This document shows, in pieces, positions 26,397-34,660 of a stretch of DNA of 64,000 bases. A program made the translations under genes and the position numbers. Location: positions 4,358,838 through 4,422,837 of the forward strand of contig NZ_CP019962.1 in assembly GCF_000807675.2 (NCBI RefSeq), given 5' to 3'. Below the pieces are notes generated by a model. That model did not search any database and had not been told where the DNA came from. It worked only from the letters and a program-made list of their open reading frames with translations. Position 1 is the first letter of the stretch. Each line of letters opens with the position of its first letter. Origin of the DNA: Eubacterium limosum (GTDB taxonomy: Bacteria > Bacillota > Clostridia > Eubacteriales > Eubacteriaceae).

Positions 26397-27317
26397 TCAT
26401 TTCTTTTTACTGCTCCTGCCGCCTTTTTTAATCCAGACCTCCGGCGCGCCCCTCAAAAAAGCCTTGAGAAGGTAGAGCCCCGAAAATACAGGCAGGGTAA
26501 GTGCCAGCGAAGTACAGGCGCTCTTGATGATTTGGGTGTTCAACTGGTCGGACAGCGTACTCAGAAGCCGGCTGAAGGCCGTATCGTCGAGCATCAGGTA
26601 GACCAGCAGGCCATAGAGCCCCAGGCAGAGCAGTCCGAAAAGCAGGTGCCGCACGTCAAAGGCTGGCCGCGGCATGCGGAACCAGGCCACAAAGCCGGCG
26701 CCAGCGGCCATGAGCAGGGTCAGCAGCGGGATTCCCAGAAAATTGTAGTACACGAGGGCTCTGCCCGTTACCCCGACTCTTTCCTCCATGCTCACAGCCG
26801 CTATGGCCCGTGTCATATAGGCCTGAATCTGGTCGTAGGCGACGACAAAGAGCAGGATCAGAATAATGGACAGAATCAGGTTCATGATTTTTTTGGAGAC
26901 CGGCTCAGGGTTGGGCGCGCTGCGCAGCCCCTTATACAGGAAGACCCCGCCGAAAAGGAAAAGGCCGCTGGAAGCATTGGCGAGGGAGGCCCGCAGAGGG
27001 ACGACAGCGATAAGGGTGGTGAGGGACGCGCCCAGAGCCACCATCACAATGCCAACAGTCAGGTTAAATACCGACAAATGCGCTTTACGGCGTTTAAAAT
27101 CATTGGCAATGCCGCCGACCAGCCCGCCTAAGAGCACCAGATACACCCCGAACATTGCCCGGATATAGAGGGGCACTGCCACTGCGCCGCCGTTTTCTGC
27201 AAAATTCTGGCTGGCCGCATTCATATACTCGACGTAAAAGGCCTGAATGGCCGCGTACAGCAGGATAAACAAAATAGCCAGCAGGCCGCCCCGTATACGG
27301 TGAATTTCCTGTTTCAT
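26397..27317 (-). CDS. Polytopic membrane protein of unknown function
   Basis: This 306-residue protein has about seven or eight hydrophobic helices and a very basic C-terminal tail (KKGGRSSKKK). No transporter motif is recognised. Transcription probably comes from the DUF2089/SHOCT cluster to its right, partly blocked by the hairpin at 27341-27372. Confidence 0.6.
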   Translation of the reverse strand: MKQEIHRIRGGLLAILFILLYAAIQAFYVEYMNAASQNFAENGGAVAVPLYIRAMFGVYLVLLGGLVGGIANDFKRRKAHLSVFNLTVGIVMVALGASLTTLIAVVPLRASLANASSGLFLFGGVFLYKGLRSAPNPEPVSKKIMNLILSIILILLFVVAYDQIQAYMTRAIAAVSMEERVGVTGRALVYYNFLGIPLLTLLMAAGAGFVAWFRMPRPAFDVRHLLFGLLCLGLYGLLVYLMLDDTAFSRLLSTLSDQLNTQIIKSACTSLALTLPVFSGLYLLKAFLRGAPEVWIKKGGRSSKKK

Positions 27318-27340
27318 TGTTCACACCTCTTTCCAAAACA

Positions 27341-27372
27341 AAAAAATACTAAAGCAGCTTTTGCTTTAGTAT
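27341..27372 (-). terminator. Hairpin terminator or attenuator before the membrane protein gene
   Basis: ATACTAAAGCA and TGCTTTAGTAT form a perfect 11-bp stem, followed on the minus strand by TTTTTT. It would end the DUF2089-SHOCT cluster with partial read-through into the next gene. Confidence 0.8.
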
Positions 27373-27430
27373 AGCATTTTGCAATCGTTTTATCGAGGGT
27401 AAATATTTATCCTGTCCCTGTCCCCATCCG

Positions 27431-27694
27431 TCAGATGCGGATGGAGACATAGGTGCCGTCCTTAGCCTCGACATGGACGATTTCGAGGCCCTTATACTGC
27501 CTTAAAACAGAGACACAGTCCCGCACAATCACCTTAAAAGACTCCTTTGTGAGCAGTTCCCGGAAGGGCTCGGGAACCGATTCCCGCATTTTGACAAAGG
27601 CCACCTCCGGCACCAGATTAACGGCCAGCGAGGCCAGCCGCAGCGGAATGGGCAGCCGCAGCCTCAGGTTGCCTTCGTGTACTACAACGCGCAT
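27431..27694 (-). CDS. Small conserved-type protein next to SHOCT gene, 87 residues
   Basis: A mixed alpha/beta protein starting MRVVVHEGNLRLRLPIPLRL. It resembles the C-terminal part of the upstream SHOCT-type protein in style (short basic strands, ending YVSIRI versus VKVYIG there), so it may be a diverged partial duplicate. It is 17 bp downstream of that gene. Function unknown. Confidence 0.6.
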   Translation of the reverse strand: MRVVVHEGNLRLRLPIPLRLASLAVNLVPEVAFVKMRESVPEPFRELLTKESFKVIVRDCVSVLRQYKGLEIVHVEAKDGTYVSIRI

Positions 27695-27711
27695 GGGTTC
27701 ATCCTCCCGGG

Positions 27712-28119
27712 TCAGCCAATGTAGACTTTAACGGTTGAGCCGTCGGATGCACTCACATCCACAATGGTCCCCAGGGTTTCATTATCAATACATTCCAGAA
27801 TGGCCGTGGTCAGGGCTTCCAGGTCAACTTTCTCAGAGCCTTCCCACTGGATCGGCAGCTTCCCGGTAACCTTGAGCATCTGCCGCACAATTTTAACGGG
27901 CAGCTGTACGTTCACCTTGTCCCCCTCCGGGGTGTCCACCACCACCCGCAGCATTTTGTCATCGTAACCTCCGTCTGGGGCGCTCACCGGCTCAACCCAG
28001 TTGCCCGCCGGGGCTTCCGCCGGGACTGCCTGGGTCAGCGCGTCTAACAGGCCCACTGCCTGCTCGGCGGAAATTTTGCCTTCTTCTACCATTTTTAATA
28101 TTCTCATTTTTTCTTCCAT
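27712..28119 (-). CDS. SHOCT-like domain protein
   Basis: This 135-residue protein begins MRILKMVEEGKISAEQAVGLL after a four-residue lead, the helical SHOCT-like/LiaX-type N-terminus found in Firmicute envelope-stress proteins. The C-terminal half is a beta-rich segment ending in VDVSASDGSTVKVYIG. It is downstream of a DUF2089 gene, a common pair. Role probably regulatory or envelope-linked; inferred from neighbours. Confidence 0.7.
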   Translation of the reverse strand: MEEKMRILKMVEEGKISAEQAVGLLDALTQAVPAEAPAGNWVEPVSAPDGGYDDKMLRVVVDTPEGDKVNVQLPVKIVRQMLKVTGKLPIQWEGSEKVDLEALTTAILECIDNETLGTIVDVSASDGSTVKVYIG

Positions 28120-28191
28120 TGTTATTCCTCTTTTCTGCAGCCCTGTCCGGTTCTGCGCTCTAATTTTAATGCCTGTTTTGTCTTGTCTTTG

Positions 28192-28569
28192 CTACTCGGT
28201 TTCCTTCATCTGTTCCAGCGCTTCCTCTGGCGTGATCTCCCCGTTTTCCAGAGCGTCCAGTATCTCCTTTTTCCGCGCTTCGGAAACCGGCGGCGGGCTC
28301 TCGGGTTTTCCGCCGAGCTTCTCGATGATCCCGTCCAGACGGGAGCGGACCGTCGGGTAGGAAATCTTCAGCCGTTTTTCCACTTCCTTGATATTGCCCC
28401 GGCAGACCAGAAAGGTCTCAGCGAAAAACAGATCCTCTGCGGAGAGATAATCGAATTTGCTCAGGCAGAAATCATTTTCGATGGCGGTATCACAATTTTC
28501 GCACTGGAGCTTAACGGCTTTAAGCCTGCCGCCGCACACAGGGCATCGGCTAATTACCTGGTACATCAC
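28192..28569 (-). CDS. DUF2089 family protein
   Basis: This 125-residue protein has an N-terminal zinc ribbon (CPVCGGRLKAVKLQCENC near 9-26), a helix-turn-helix-like middle (VEKRLKISYPTVRSRLDGII) and a C-terminal SHOCT-like helix pair (ENGEITPEEALEQM). This is the DUF2089 layout. It is likely a DNA-binding regulator of the genes downstream (27431-28119). Confidence 0.85.
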   Translation of the reverse strand: MMYQVISRCPVCGGRLKAVKLQCENCDTAIENDFCLSKFDYLSAEDLFFAETFLVCRGNIKEVEKRLKISYPTVRSRLDGIIEKLGGKPESPPPVSEARKKEILDALENGEITPEEALEQMKETE

Positions 28570-28684
28570 ATCACCTTCTCTCTTTGATATCTATAATATA
28601 AACCCAAAAATGAATATTGTCAATTATTATTTTAATAATATTAATATAATTATTTAAAAAATTAATTTCGTTGTGAAATATCTT

Positions 28685-28720
28685 AAAAAAATAACAGCCC
28701 GTTGAGGGCTGTTATTTTTT
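28685..28720. terminator. Bidirectional terminator
   Basis: AAAAAATAACAGCCC and GGGCTGTTATTTTTT form a perfect stem with loop GTTGA. It ends the leftward MFS-UroD-mini-protein operon. Confidence 0.93.
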
Positions 28721-28747
28721 TCTTCTAAAACTTAGTTCCTATTTCAT

Positions 28748-28873
28748 TTATAAACGGCATATAAGCGTCCAGATAACTTTCTTTATTATCGCCTTAGCCT
28801 GTTCCTCTGTCATGCCGTTTTTAATCATATCTTCCTGCACGTTCTGAAAAGCATCCATTAAATTATAATCCAT
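28748..28873 (-). CDS. 41-residue mini-protein following UroD-family gene B
   Basis: AGGAGG lies seven bases upstream of ATG 28873. The frame encodes 41 residues with the core MIKNGMTEEQAKAIIKKVIW and ends TAA 28748. It starts 10 bp after the UroD-family stop and is followed by a strong terminator. Position mirrors the 44-residue frame at 16185-16319, and the two share a loose pattern (MI, two to five residues, TE, then a hydrophobic helix). Family unknown. Confidence 0.7.
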   Translation of the reverse strand: MDYNLMDAFQNVQEDMIKNGMTEEQAKAIIKKVIWTLICRL

Positions 28874-28883
28874 TTTATGCCTC

Positions 28884-30047
28884 CTAGTATTTTCCATATT
28901 CTTTTGCAACGGTCATCGCTTCAATAAAGTTTTCTGGCTTTCCATCATTAAGATTCATCATTGAAAACTCGGTTCCATAGATAAATCCGCCACCGGGTGC
29001 AAGTTCATCAAAGGTTTTTCTGACAATATCACCCACTTCTTCTTTTGTTCGGTACATCAAATCGGAAGCCGAGAGTCCACCATGATAAATCATCTTGCCT
29101 TTAAGTTTTTCTTTGATTTCTTTTGCGTTTCCAGCCTCAAACAGGCCGATTACTTTTGCATTCGCAGGGAGGTCCTGAAGAATATCCAAATATGGCATCC
29201 AATCATTTTCCATAAAAAAATGCAGCGTATATCCACGTTTTACGCTAAATTCTTCAATATATTTTTTCAAAAATGGAAAGTATAATTTTTCAAAGTCTTT
29301 TGGCCGCATATAGGTTGGATAGTGAAGAGGGGAAAACAGCCATTTTTCATCTACGGGCAGTTTTGAATCCAAGCACATTTCCATAACAAAATCTAACAAA
29401 ACTTCGGAAGCCGCATAAAGCTCATCGGGTCTTTTGCGTACATCGGCAGAAATCCCTACAAAATCTCGCAGATAGTCAAGAACGACATCAATCGGCATGT
29501 AATTTGTTGCTTTAATGATGACCGGTATCCCTAATTCTTTCTCGATTCGGGCGATCACTTCGCCATTATAAGCGTTCCAATCGTTCATATCCTTAATTGA
29601 TTCTTTTATCAAATCGACATTTTTTTCCAAGCTTTGATCTAATTTGGGAAACTTTCTGGGCGCGAGCTTATTGGCAAAAAATTCTTTGGCGCCCTTTGCC
29701 AGTTCAGACAGTTCTTCACCTTCCATTAGTTTCCCGTAGGAGCCTTTAATCTGAACGCCATCGTCATTGACCGTGTAAATGCCTTCGCCGTAATGTTTTC
29801 CCATCTTAAAGGGAATCGTATTTGAGATACTTCCGATTGCGTCTACTGGAACATCATCGGTAAATTTTTTAATCCCTTCGAATAAAAGATTGTTATCTTT
29901 CATAAAAGCGTCTTTAATACTGATCCCCGCATAATGAAATGCCCAGGTTTCAACAAAAGGACACAGCGGCACCCGATCTGGCACCTCATGGTTTGTCACA
30001 TCTGAAAACAACTTTTTCCGGTAAGCTAATATTTCATTTGTATTCAT
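28884..30047 (-). CDS. UroD-family protein, putative methyltransferase, copy B
   Basis: A 387-residue UroD-superfamily TIM barrel. Start ATG 30047 is preferred, with GAAGGG upstream; a longer frame would run into the MFS gene. C-terminal blocks include MIYHGGLSASDLMYRT and PGGGFIYGTEFSMMNL. There is no HxC zinc motif as in MtaA, so methyl transfer remains an inference from family and acetogen setting. It is only distantly related to copy A (15019-16176) but stands in the same genetic arrangement: TetR, transporter, mini-protein. Confidence 0.8.
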   Translation of the reverse strand: MNTNEILAYRKKLFSDVTNHEVPDRVPLCPFVETWAFHYAGISIKDAFMKDNNLLFEGIKKFTDDVPVDAIGSISNTIPFKMGKHYGEGIYTVNDDGVQIKGSYGKLMEGEELSELAKGAKEFFANKLAPRKFPKLDQSLEKNVDLIKESIKDMNDWNAYNGEVIARIEKELGIPVIIKATNYMPIDVVLDYLRDFVGISADVRKRPDELYAASEVLLDFVMEMCLDSKLPVDEKWLFSPLHYPTYMRPKDFEKLYFPFLKKYIEEFSVKRGYTLHFFMENDWMPYLDILQDLPANAKVIGLFEAGNAKEIKEKLKGKMIYHGGLSASDLMYRTKEEVGDIVRKTFDELAPGGGFIYGTEFSMMNLNDGKPENFIEAMTVAKEYGKY

Positions 30048-30076
30048 TTTTTTACCCTTCTCTTTATACATATTTC

Positions 30077-31252
30077 TTATTGTTTGTTTCGTAAAAGGAA
30101 TAATCCCAAAATTCCCAGAACTGGCAAGGCAATTAGTACAATCCAAACCGCACTGAAACTGCCGGTAGAGCCAAAAACAGCTCCCGCAATGGTTGGACTT
30201 AATACCGCACCAAACTGCCAGATAAAATTCGTTCCTCCGACGGCTGTTGCCGCGTATTTATCCCCGGCATAGGTAATGACCAACGAGGTAAGATTTGAAT
30301 TCGGCAGGTAAGAGACAAAGCCATAGACCGCGGCTACAATGCTGAGGCCCAAAATTGTTGTCTGAACCGAAAACACAAAGGTCGTAATAATCATCAGCAC
30401 AAACAACATAATCACGAAATAACGCCGGTTTAGTTTAAGCGCATCGACGACCCAGCCGCCAATAATCGTTCCAACTAATCCCGCAACGCTGTACCAGCTC
30501 ATGACGGCCGCGGCCGCAGTTACATCAATACCAATTGAGCCCATATAGCGATTCGCCCATGTGGCAAAGGCCAGAACCAGCCATATATACGAAAAACCGA
30601 CAAAGGCCATAATCAACACATTTTTAACTTTAAATACTGTGATGACACCGCCAAAAACAGTCTCATTTGTTATCTTCCGTGGTTCTTTCTGGATAAACAG
30701 GAATAGTAAAACCGCTAAAATAATTAATCCTGCCCCCAGCCAAAGGAAGCCTGTCCGCCAGGTCCCAATACGCAACGCAATTGGCGCAAGGGTATTGCTC
30801 AGCAATAGCCCCGCCATTGTTGCAGAAAAGAAAATTCCCATTGCCGTGCCGCGCCGTTGAACCTCAAAACTTGAAGCGATCACTCTTGAGGAACAGGCCA
30901 CAATGGTGCCGGACCCCAAACCCGCCAGTAAACGAAAAACCAAACCAAGTGTATAAGAATCAATTATACTGATAAGCAGGGTAAATATGCCTGTTATCAT
31001 TACTGATATGGATAAAACATACTTGACGCCTATACGGTCAGCCAGAATTCCCCCTGGTAATTGAGTGACCATATAGCCAATATAAAACATCGAAACAAAC
31101 AAACCTGCCTGAGCTGCGTTAATTCCTAATTCTTCAGACGCCGATGCAATAAACGGAGACCAGATCATCCGCGCTGCAAATGATCCCATAAATGCCGCAA
31201 ATAGCAGAAAAAGAATTAACCACCGAGATCCCTTTTTTGTTTCATCATTCAT
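30077..31252 (-). CDS. MFS transporter of the second UroD module
   Basis: This 391-residue protein has about 12 hydrophobic helices. GYMVTQLPGGILADRIG near residues 60-76 is the MFS motif A region typical of anion/organic acid symporters. ATG 31252 is chosen because AGGAG precedes it. It is the first gene of a leftward operon with a UroD-family gene 30 bp downstream, and it is divergent from a TetR gene. It likely imports the module's substrate. Confidence 0.87.
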   Translation of the reverse strand: MNDETKKGSRWLILFLLFAAFMGSFAARMIWSPFIASASEELGINAAQAGLFVSMFYIGYMVTQLPGGILADRIGVKYVLSISVMITGIFTLLISIIDSYTLGLVFRLLAGLGSGTIVACSSRVIASSFEVQRRGTAMGIFFSATMAGLLLSNTLAPIALRIGTWRTGFLWLGAGLIILAVLLFLFIQKEPRKITNETVFGGVITVFKVKNVLIMAFVGFSYIWLVLAFATWANRYMGSIGIDVTAAAAVMSWYSVAGLVGTIIGGWVVDALKLNRRYFVIMLFVLMIITTFVFSVQTTILGLSIVAAVYGFVSYLPNSNLTSLVITYAGDKYAATAVGGTNFIWQFGAVLSPTIAGAVFGSTGSFSAVWIVLIALPVLGILGLFLLRNKQ

Positions 31253-31620
31253 TACTTCTCTCCTCATTTTATAATTATAATCATTGTAGCTACAAAGAAT
31301 TATCTTCATTATCAAAAATCAATTTTTACAAAATAATAAATATTAATAAATAAACTATTAATTTCTTTTAAATCACTCGTTGTAAACGAGTCAAAATAAT
31401 AAATTTTATATTATTTATTATACACATACCTAGATGTTTGTCAAGATATATCTGTAAAAATAATATTTTTTATGTATTTTCTTAAGCATATTACATTTAT
31501 ACGCCGTTATTTTCTGAATTTTTTTGAAAAATTATTTTTTACTTAGTTTTTATTATATTTGCACATTGGAAGCATTTGTTGTATAATCTAATAAAAATCA
31601 AAATAGGCAGGATAAATCGA
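31253..31620. promoter_or_regulatory. AT-rich divergent control region with a TetR-type palindrome
   Basis: A 368-bp gene-free gap, very AT-rich, between the divergent MFS and TetR genes. It holds the palindrome ACTCGTT-GTA-AACGAGT at 31375-31391, perfect in both 7-base arms, the most likely operator for the TetR protein. Its GC content stands out from the surrounding sequence. No other feature is recognised. Confidence 0.65.
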
Positions 31621-32271
31621 ATGCTTAGTAATGAAAATGAGACCACCAAAAAACGTATCCTTCAGTCTGCAAAATTTAATTTCTATCATTATGGCTATAA
31701 GAAAACAACGATATCGAAAATATTTTCGGAGATTGATATTCCCATTGGCGTGTTTACCTATTATTTTAAAAAAAAAGATTTGCTCGTTCAGGAAATATAT
31801 AAAGAACTTTTTGATTCTATCGACCGGCTGATCGTTCAAAATTATCCCAATTTAAAGACTTCATACTTTTTAAAACAAACAATATTGTCTAAAATTTACC
31901 ATGAAATTATTTTAAGCGATGAGAAAAATGCTCAGTTTTATTATGAAGTTCTGGAAAAAAACTCGAATTACCGCGTAAATAAGGATATTACAGACCCCAT
32001 TTTCAAAAAGTACATCGACGAATTTAATCTCATTCTTTCTGATGAACAATTTGAAATCATGTGTGTCCTTAACGCCGGAGCCCGCAGAGAATTTTTTATG
32101 CACTATTTTCAGCACCATTTAAACCTGTCACCTTACGAGGTTTCAGATTATGTCGAGTCTATCATTCCGCTTATGATGCGTATTGATAAAAGCATTGTCG
32201 ACAGTATTCTTCTCCAATCCGCCAATATCGCAAAATCCTTAAATTACAGCAGTATTAAATTTCTTGTGTGA
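31621..32271 (+). CDS. TetR-family regulator of the second UroD module
   Basis: This 216-residue protein starts at ATG 31621. The helix-turn-helix spans about 8-55 (YKKTTISKIFSEIDIPIGVF then TYYFKKKDLL). The rest is a helical ligand domain. Codon use is AT-rich like the neighbouring MFS and UroD genes. It ends before a shared terminator. It probably represses the divergent MFS-UroD operon. Confidence 0.85.
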   Translation: MLSNENETTKKRILQSAKFNFYHYGYKKTTISKIFSEIDIPIGVFTYYFKKKDLLVQEIYKELFDSIDRLIVQNYPNLKTSYFLKQTILSKIYHEIILSDEKNAQFYYEVLEKNSNYRVNKDITDPIFKKYIDEFNLILSDEQFEIMCVLNAGARREFFMHYFQHHLNLSPYEVSDYVESIIPLMMRIDKSIVDSILLQSANIAKSLNYSSIKFLV

Positions 32272-32304
32272 GCAAATCAAAAAATATTTATAAATTTTAA
32301 ACAC

Positions 32305-32333
32305 TAAAAAAGCACCCTCACGGATGCTTTTTA
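32305..32333. terminator. Bidirectional terminator
   Basis: AGCACCC and GGATGCT pair with one G-T mismatch around a four-base loop. It is flanked by A-run and T-run, between a rightward TetR gene and a leftward membrane protein gene. Confidence 0.8.
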
Positions 32334-32352
32334 TCATTTCTTTTCCCTGTTT

Positions 32353-32889
32353 CTACTTTTCGTCGTCCTGGTCGTCCTCGACGATTTCGGCTTCGACTGT
32401 TTCTACGGCTGGCGCGGCGGCCATTTCGGCTTTGGCGTCGTCGTTATTGAGCTTGGCGCCCAGGAAGTACAGGCCGGCGAGCACGATAAAGGCCAGGTCC
32501 ATAAAAACGCCGCTCATGCTGGCGCCGTTGATGATATTGATCACAGCGCTGACAATGGCCAGAACGGCTACGATCCCGCCGAGAACCATTAAAAGCTTGG
32601 CTTTTCCGGTATTCTTGGCAAAAATGACGCCTAAAATCCCAACGACCAGATAGAGTATCCCCATTCCCAGCAGCATGCCGCCGCTGATCATGGCCATACG
32701 CGCGAGCTCGTCTGTGGAAACCGATGAGCCTGCCTGTGCGAGGGCGTCCTGTACAGCCGGGTCGTTTGCCACAGAGCCCATCATGCTGCTGCCAGCCATG
32801 GACAGTGCCCCGGTTAAAGCAGAAAAGGCGCCTAAAATAATAAGAATAATTGCTGTAACCTTAATAAAGGTTTTTCCGCTTGCTTTCAT
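32353..32889 (-). CDS. Membrane protein, four helices, acidic C-terminal tail
   Basis: This 178-residue protein has four hydrophobic helices (about 8-28, 62-84, 95-115, 122-145) and an acidic tail ending VEDDQDDEK. ATG 32889 is selected by GGAGG upstream. No family is recognised with certainty; the layout is like DUF4064-type proteins. Function unknown. Confidence 0.65.
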   Translation of the reverse strand: MKASGKTFIKVTAIILIILGAFSALTGALSMAGSSMMGSVANDPAVQDALAQAGSSVSTDELARMAMISGGMLLGMGILYLVVGILGVIFAKNTGKAKLLMVLGGIVAVLAIVSAVINIINGASMSGVFMDLAFIVLAGLYFLGAKLNNDDAKAEMAAAPAVETVEAEIVEDDQDDEK

Positions 32890-32920
32890 ATTCAACCTCC
32901 TTAAACTGATTGAAAAACGC

Positions 32921-33190
32921 TTTGTTGAAGACAAAGAAGCCGTCTGTCAAAGAAGTGCCTCCGTCCGAGACTCTGCCTTTTATCCTGATAAGAAAAAGCA
33001 TCCAAGCGCTGCGAGAAACGGCCAAGTGAAGCACTGTTTTCGCAAAACAGCCGGACATAAGTGCCATAAAGCATCAACTTCAATGGAGAATAGCCGTTTG
33101 TCATAATAATGCTCGCAGGACGGCTTTCCCTTCCTTAGGTAAAAGGCGCTGTCTCTTAAAGTCCTTTGAAACGCCAGCTCTTTGTTGCAA
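32921..33190 (-). repeat. Structured intergenic element (hairpin-rich)
   Basis: Gene-free region of about 270 bp. It is bounded by two similar motifs, CTTTGTTGAAGACAAAGAAG (32929-32942 region) and CTTTGTTGCAAACAAAG (33179-33197 region), each a small hairpin. Inside are CTGTTTTCGCAAAACAG (33033-33050 region) and further arms. A block CTCTGCCTTTTATCC and the later TAAAAGGCGCTG recur in the 43140-43258 region. It looks like a mobile-type or REP-like element without coding capacity. Confidence 0.5.
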
Positions 33191-33270
33191 ACAAAGAAGA
33201 TTAATACTTTCTTAATTATACCTGAACACCCTTGCCCTGTAAAGTAAAGAATTCTTAAAGACGCGCGCAT

Positions 33271-33312
33271 AAAAGCCGCCGGGCTGATCGGGGAGGATGC
33301 GCCGGCGGCTTT
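33271..33312 (-). terminator. Hairpin terminator after the aldolase
   Basis: AAAGCCGCCGG and CCGGCGGCTTT pair perfectly over 11 bp with a 19-base loop, with a short U-run on the minus strand. It lies 100 bp past the aldolase stop. Confidence 0.7.
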
Positions 33313-33337
33313 CACAGGGGTTATACTAACAATGATT

Positions 33338-33404
33338 TGATGCCAGGGGCAAAAGGTCATCTGTTTCACGCTCGCGTGAAACACGGAGAAATCCCAGGGC
33401 ATCA
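33338..33404 (-). repeat. Nested hairpin next to the aldolase stop
   Basis: An outer stem TGATGCC/GGCATCA (33338-33344 with 33398-33404) encloses a perfect inner hairpin GTTTCACGC-TC-GCGTGAAAC (33363-33382). It begins 9 bp after the aldolase stop and is followed by the terminator, so it may protect the 3' end of the mRNA. Confidence 0.5.
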
Positions 33405-33412
33405 TATCTTTA

Positions 33413-34282
33413 TCAGGCTTGTTTTGTAAAGATCCCAATGGCATGCTCGACATGGGCCTGCATTGCGATCCTGGCGGCTTCGGCCAGCTCGTCGTAACGA
33501 ACCTCGGCCCGGGCCGCGTTTTCCTTTAAAAAGGCCTTGACGGCGTCGCCGCCGGCTAAGGACATATAGGTAAAGTAGTTGACCTTGGTGACGCCGTTTT
33601 TAATGGCCTCTCTGAAGTCGGCGTCGCCAACGCCGGAGCCGCCGTGCATGACCAGGGGCATGTTCACAGCCCTGCGGATTTCCGCGATGCGGTTAAAATC
33701 CAGCTTTGGCTCGGCTTCGTACACGCCGTGGGCTGTGCCGAAAGCGATGGCCAGGGCGTCGATGCCTGTAGCCTCCACAAAAGCCAGGGCTTCCCCGGGC
33801 TTGGTGTAGCAGTCCTCTGGCGTGAGGTCTGCTTCCTCTTCGGAGGGTTCTCCGCCGCCCTCTGGCCGCAGGACGCGGCCCAGCTCTGCCTCGACAGAGA
33901 CATGATAATTGGCCGCGGCCTGTACCACTGCGCGGGTTCCTGCCACATTTTCATCATAGGGCAGGGCCGATCCGTCAAACATGACTGAGGTAAAGCCCAT
34001 TTCCATGGCGGAGAGCAGGTAGTCAATGTCTTCGCCGTGGTCCAGATGCACACAGACGGGCACCTGGGCGGCCCTGGCCATTTCCAGCATGACGGGCCCG
34101 ATGACCTTGAGGGGCGCAATGCGCTCATGGATCTGGGCGTGCTGTAAAATAACCGGCGCATCCAGCTTTTCGGCCGCGTCCAGCACCGCGCGGATACTGG
34201 CGAGATTAACGGTATTGAAGGCCCCCACCGCGTACTTTTTGGCGTAGGCGTCCTTCATGATTTCATTCAGGGTGACTAACAT
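33413..34282 (-). CDS. Class II ketose-bisphosphate aldolase (FbaA/GatY/KbaY family)
   Basis: This 289-residue protein has the zinc site of class II aldolases: VCVHLDHGEDID (first ligands, near 76-87), the Glu-containing VEAELGRV block, AFGTAHGVY and MHGGSGVG. The family cleaves ketose-1,6- or 1,7-bisphosphates to dihydroxyacetone phosphate and an aldehyde. It ends a run of genes for glycerol or polyol use, so a substrate other than fructose-1,6-bisphosphate is possible. It starts 2 bp after the DUF1667 gene. Confidence 0.92.
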   Translation of the reverse strand: MLVTLNEIMKDAYAKKYAVGAFNTVNLASIRAVLDAAEKLDAPVILQHAQIHERIAPLKVIGPVMLEMARAAQVPVCVHLDHGEDIDYLLSAMEMGFTSVMFDGSALPYDENVAGTRAVVQAAANYHVSVEAELGRVLRPEGGGEPSEEEADLTPEDCYTKPGEALAFVEATGIDALAIAFGTAHGVYEAEPKLDFNRIAEIRRAVNMPLVMHGGSGVGDADFREAIKNGVTKVNYFTYMSLAGGDAVKAFLKENAARAEVRYDELAEAARIAMQAHVEHAIGIFTKQA

Positions 34283-34284
34283 CT

Positions 34285-34656
34285 TCAGGCCTGCCCTTCC
34301 ATCGACTTACAGGCGACAATATCGACGCCGCAGTCCACGATGTTCGGAATAATGACCTCGCCCATTTTAACCGGGTGATCCAGGCGCACCGCCTTGATCG
34401 CGGTCATGGCGTCCAGCATTTTATCCTTTGGCATGGGCTCCTTCGACTTGATAGGGATCAGGCATTCCTGGCCGCCGCAGCGCACCAGAATGGTGCTGGT
34501 GAGCATTCTTTCAGGCGCTACCAGTTCCTTTTCGGCAAATTTGATCCCGCGTTTGCAGGTGTTTCCTTCAACCTTTACGACCTTGTCGCCGTCCACGGTC
34601 ACCACCAGGGCGCAGCCAGACGGGCAGGTTGTGCAGCACATTGTTACTTCTTTCAT
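34285..34656 (-). CDS. DUF1667 protein (cysteine-rich partner of FAD oxidoreductase)
   Basis: This 123-residue protein has a cysteine cluster MCCTTCPSGC near residues 6-15 and a fourth Cys in GNTCKRG, suggesting an iron-sulphur or redox role. DUF1667 proteins are typically encoded next to GlpA- and GlpB-like oxidoreductases, as here (4 bp after the FAD gene), and probably form an electron-transfer subunit of the complex. Confidence 0.9.
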   Translation of the reverse strand: MKEVTMCCTTCPSGCALVVTVDGDKVVKVEGNTCKRGIKFAEKELVAPERMLTSTILVRCGGQECLIPIKSKEPMPKDKMLDAMTAIKAVRLDHPVKMGEVIIPNIVDCGVDIVACKSMEGQA

Positions 34657-34660
34657 ATTT

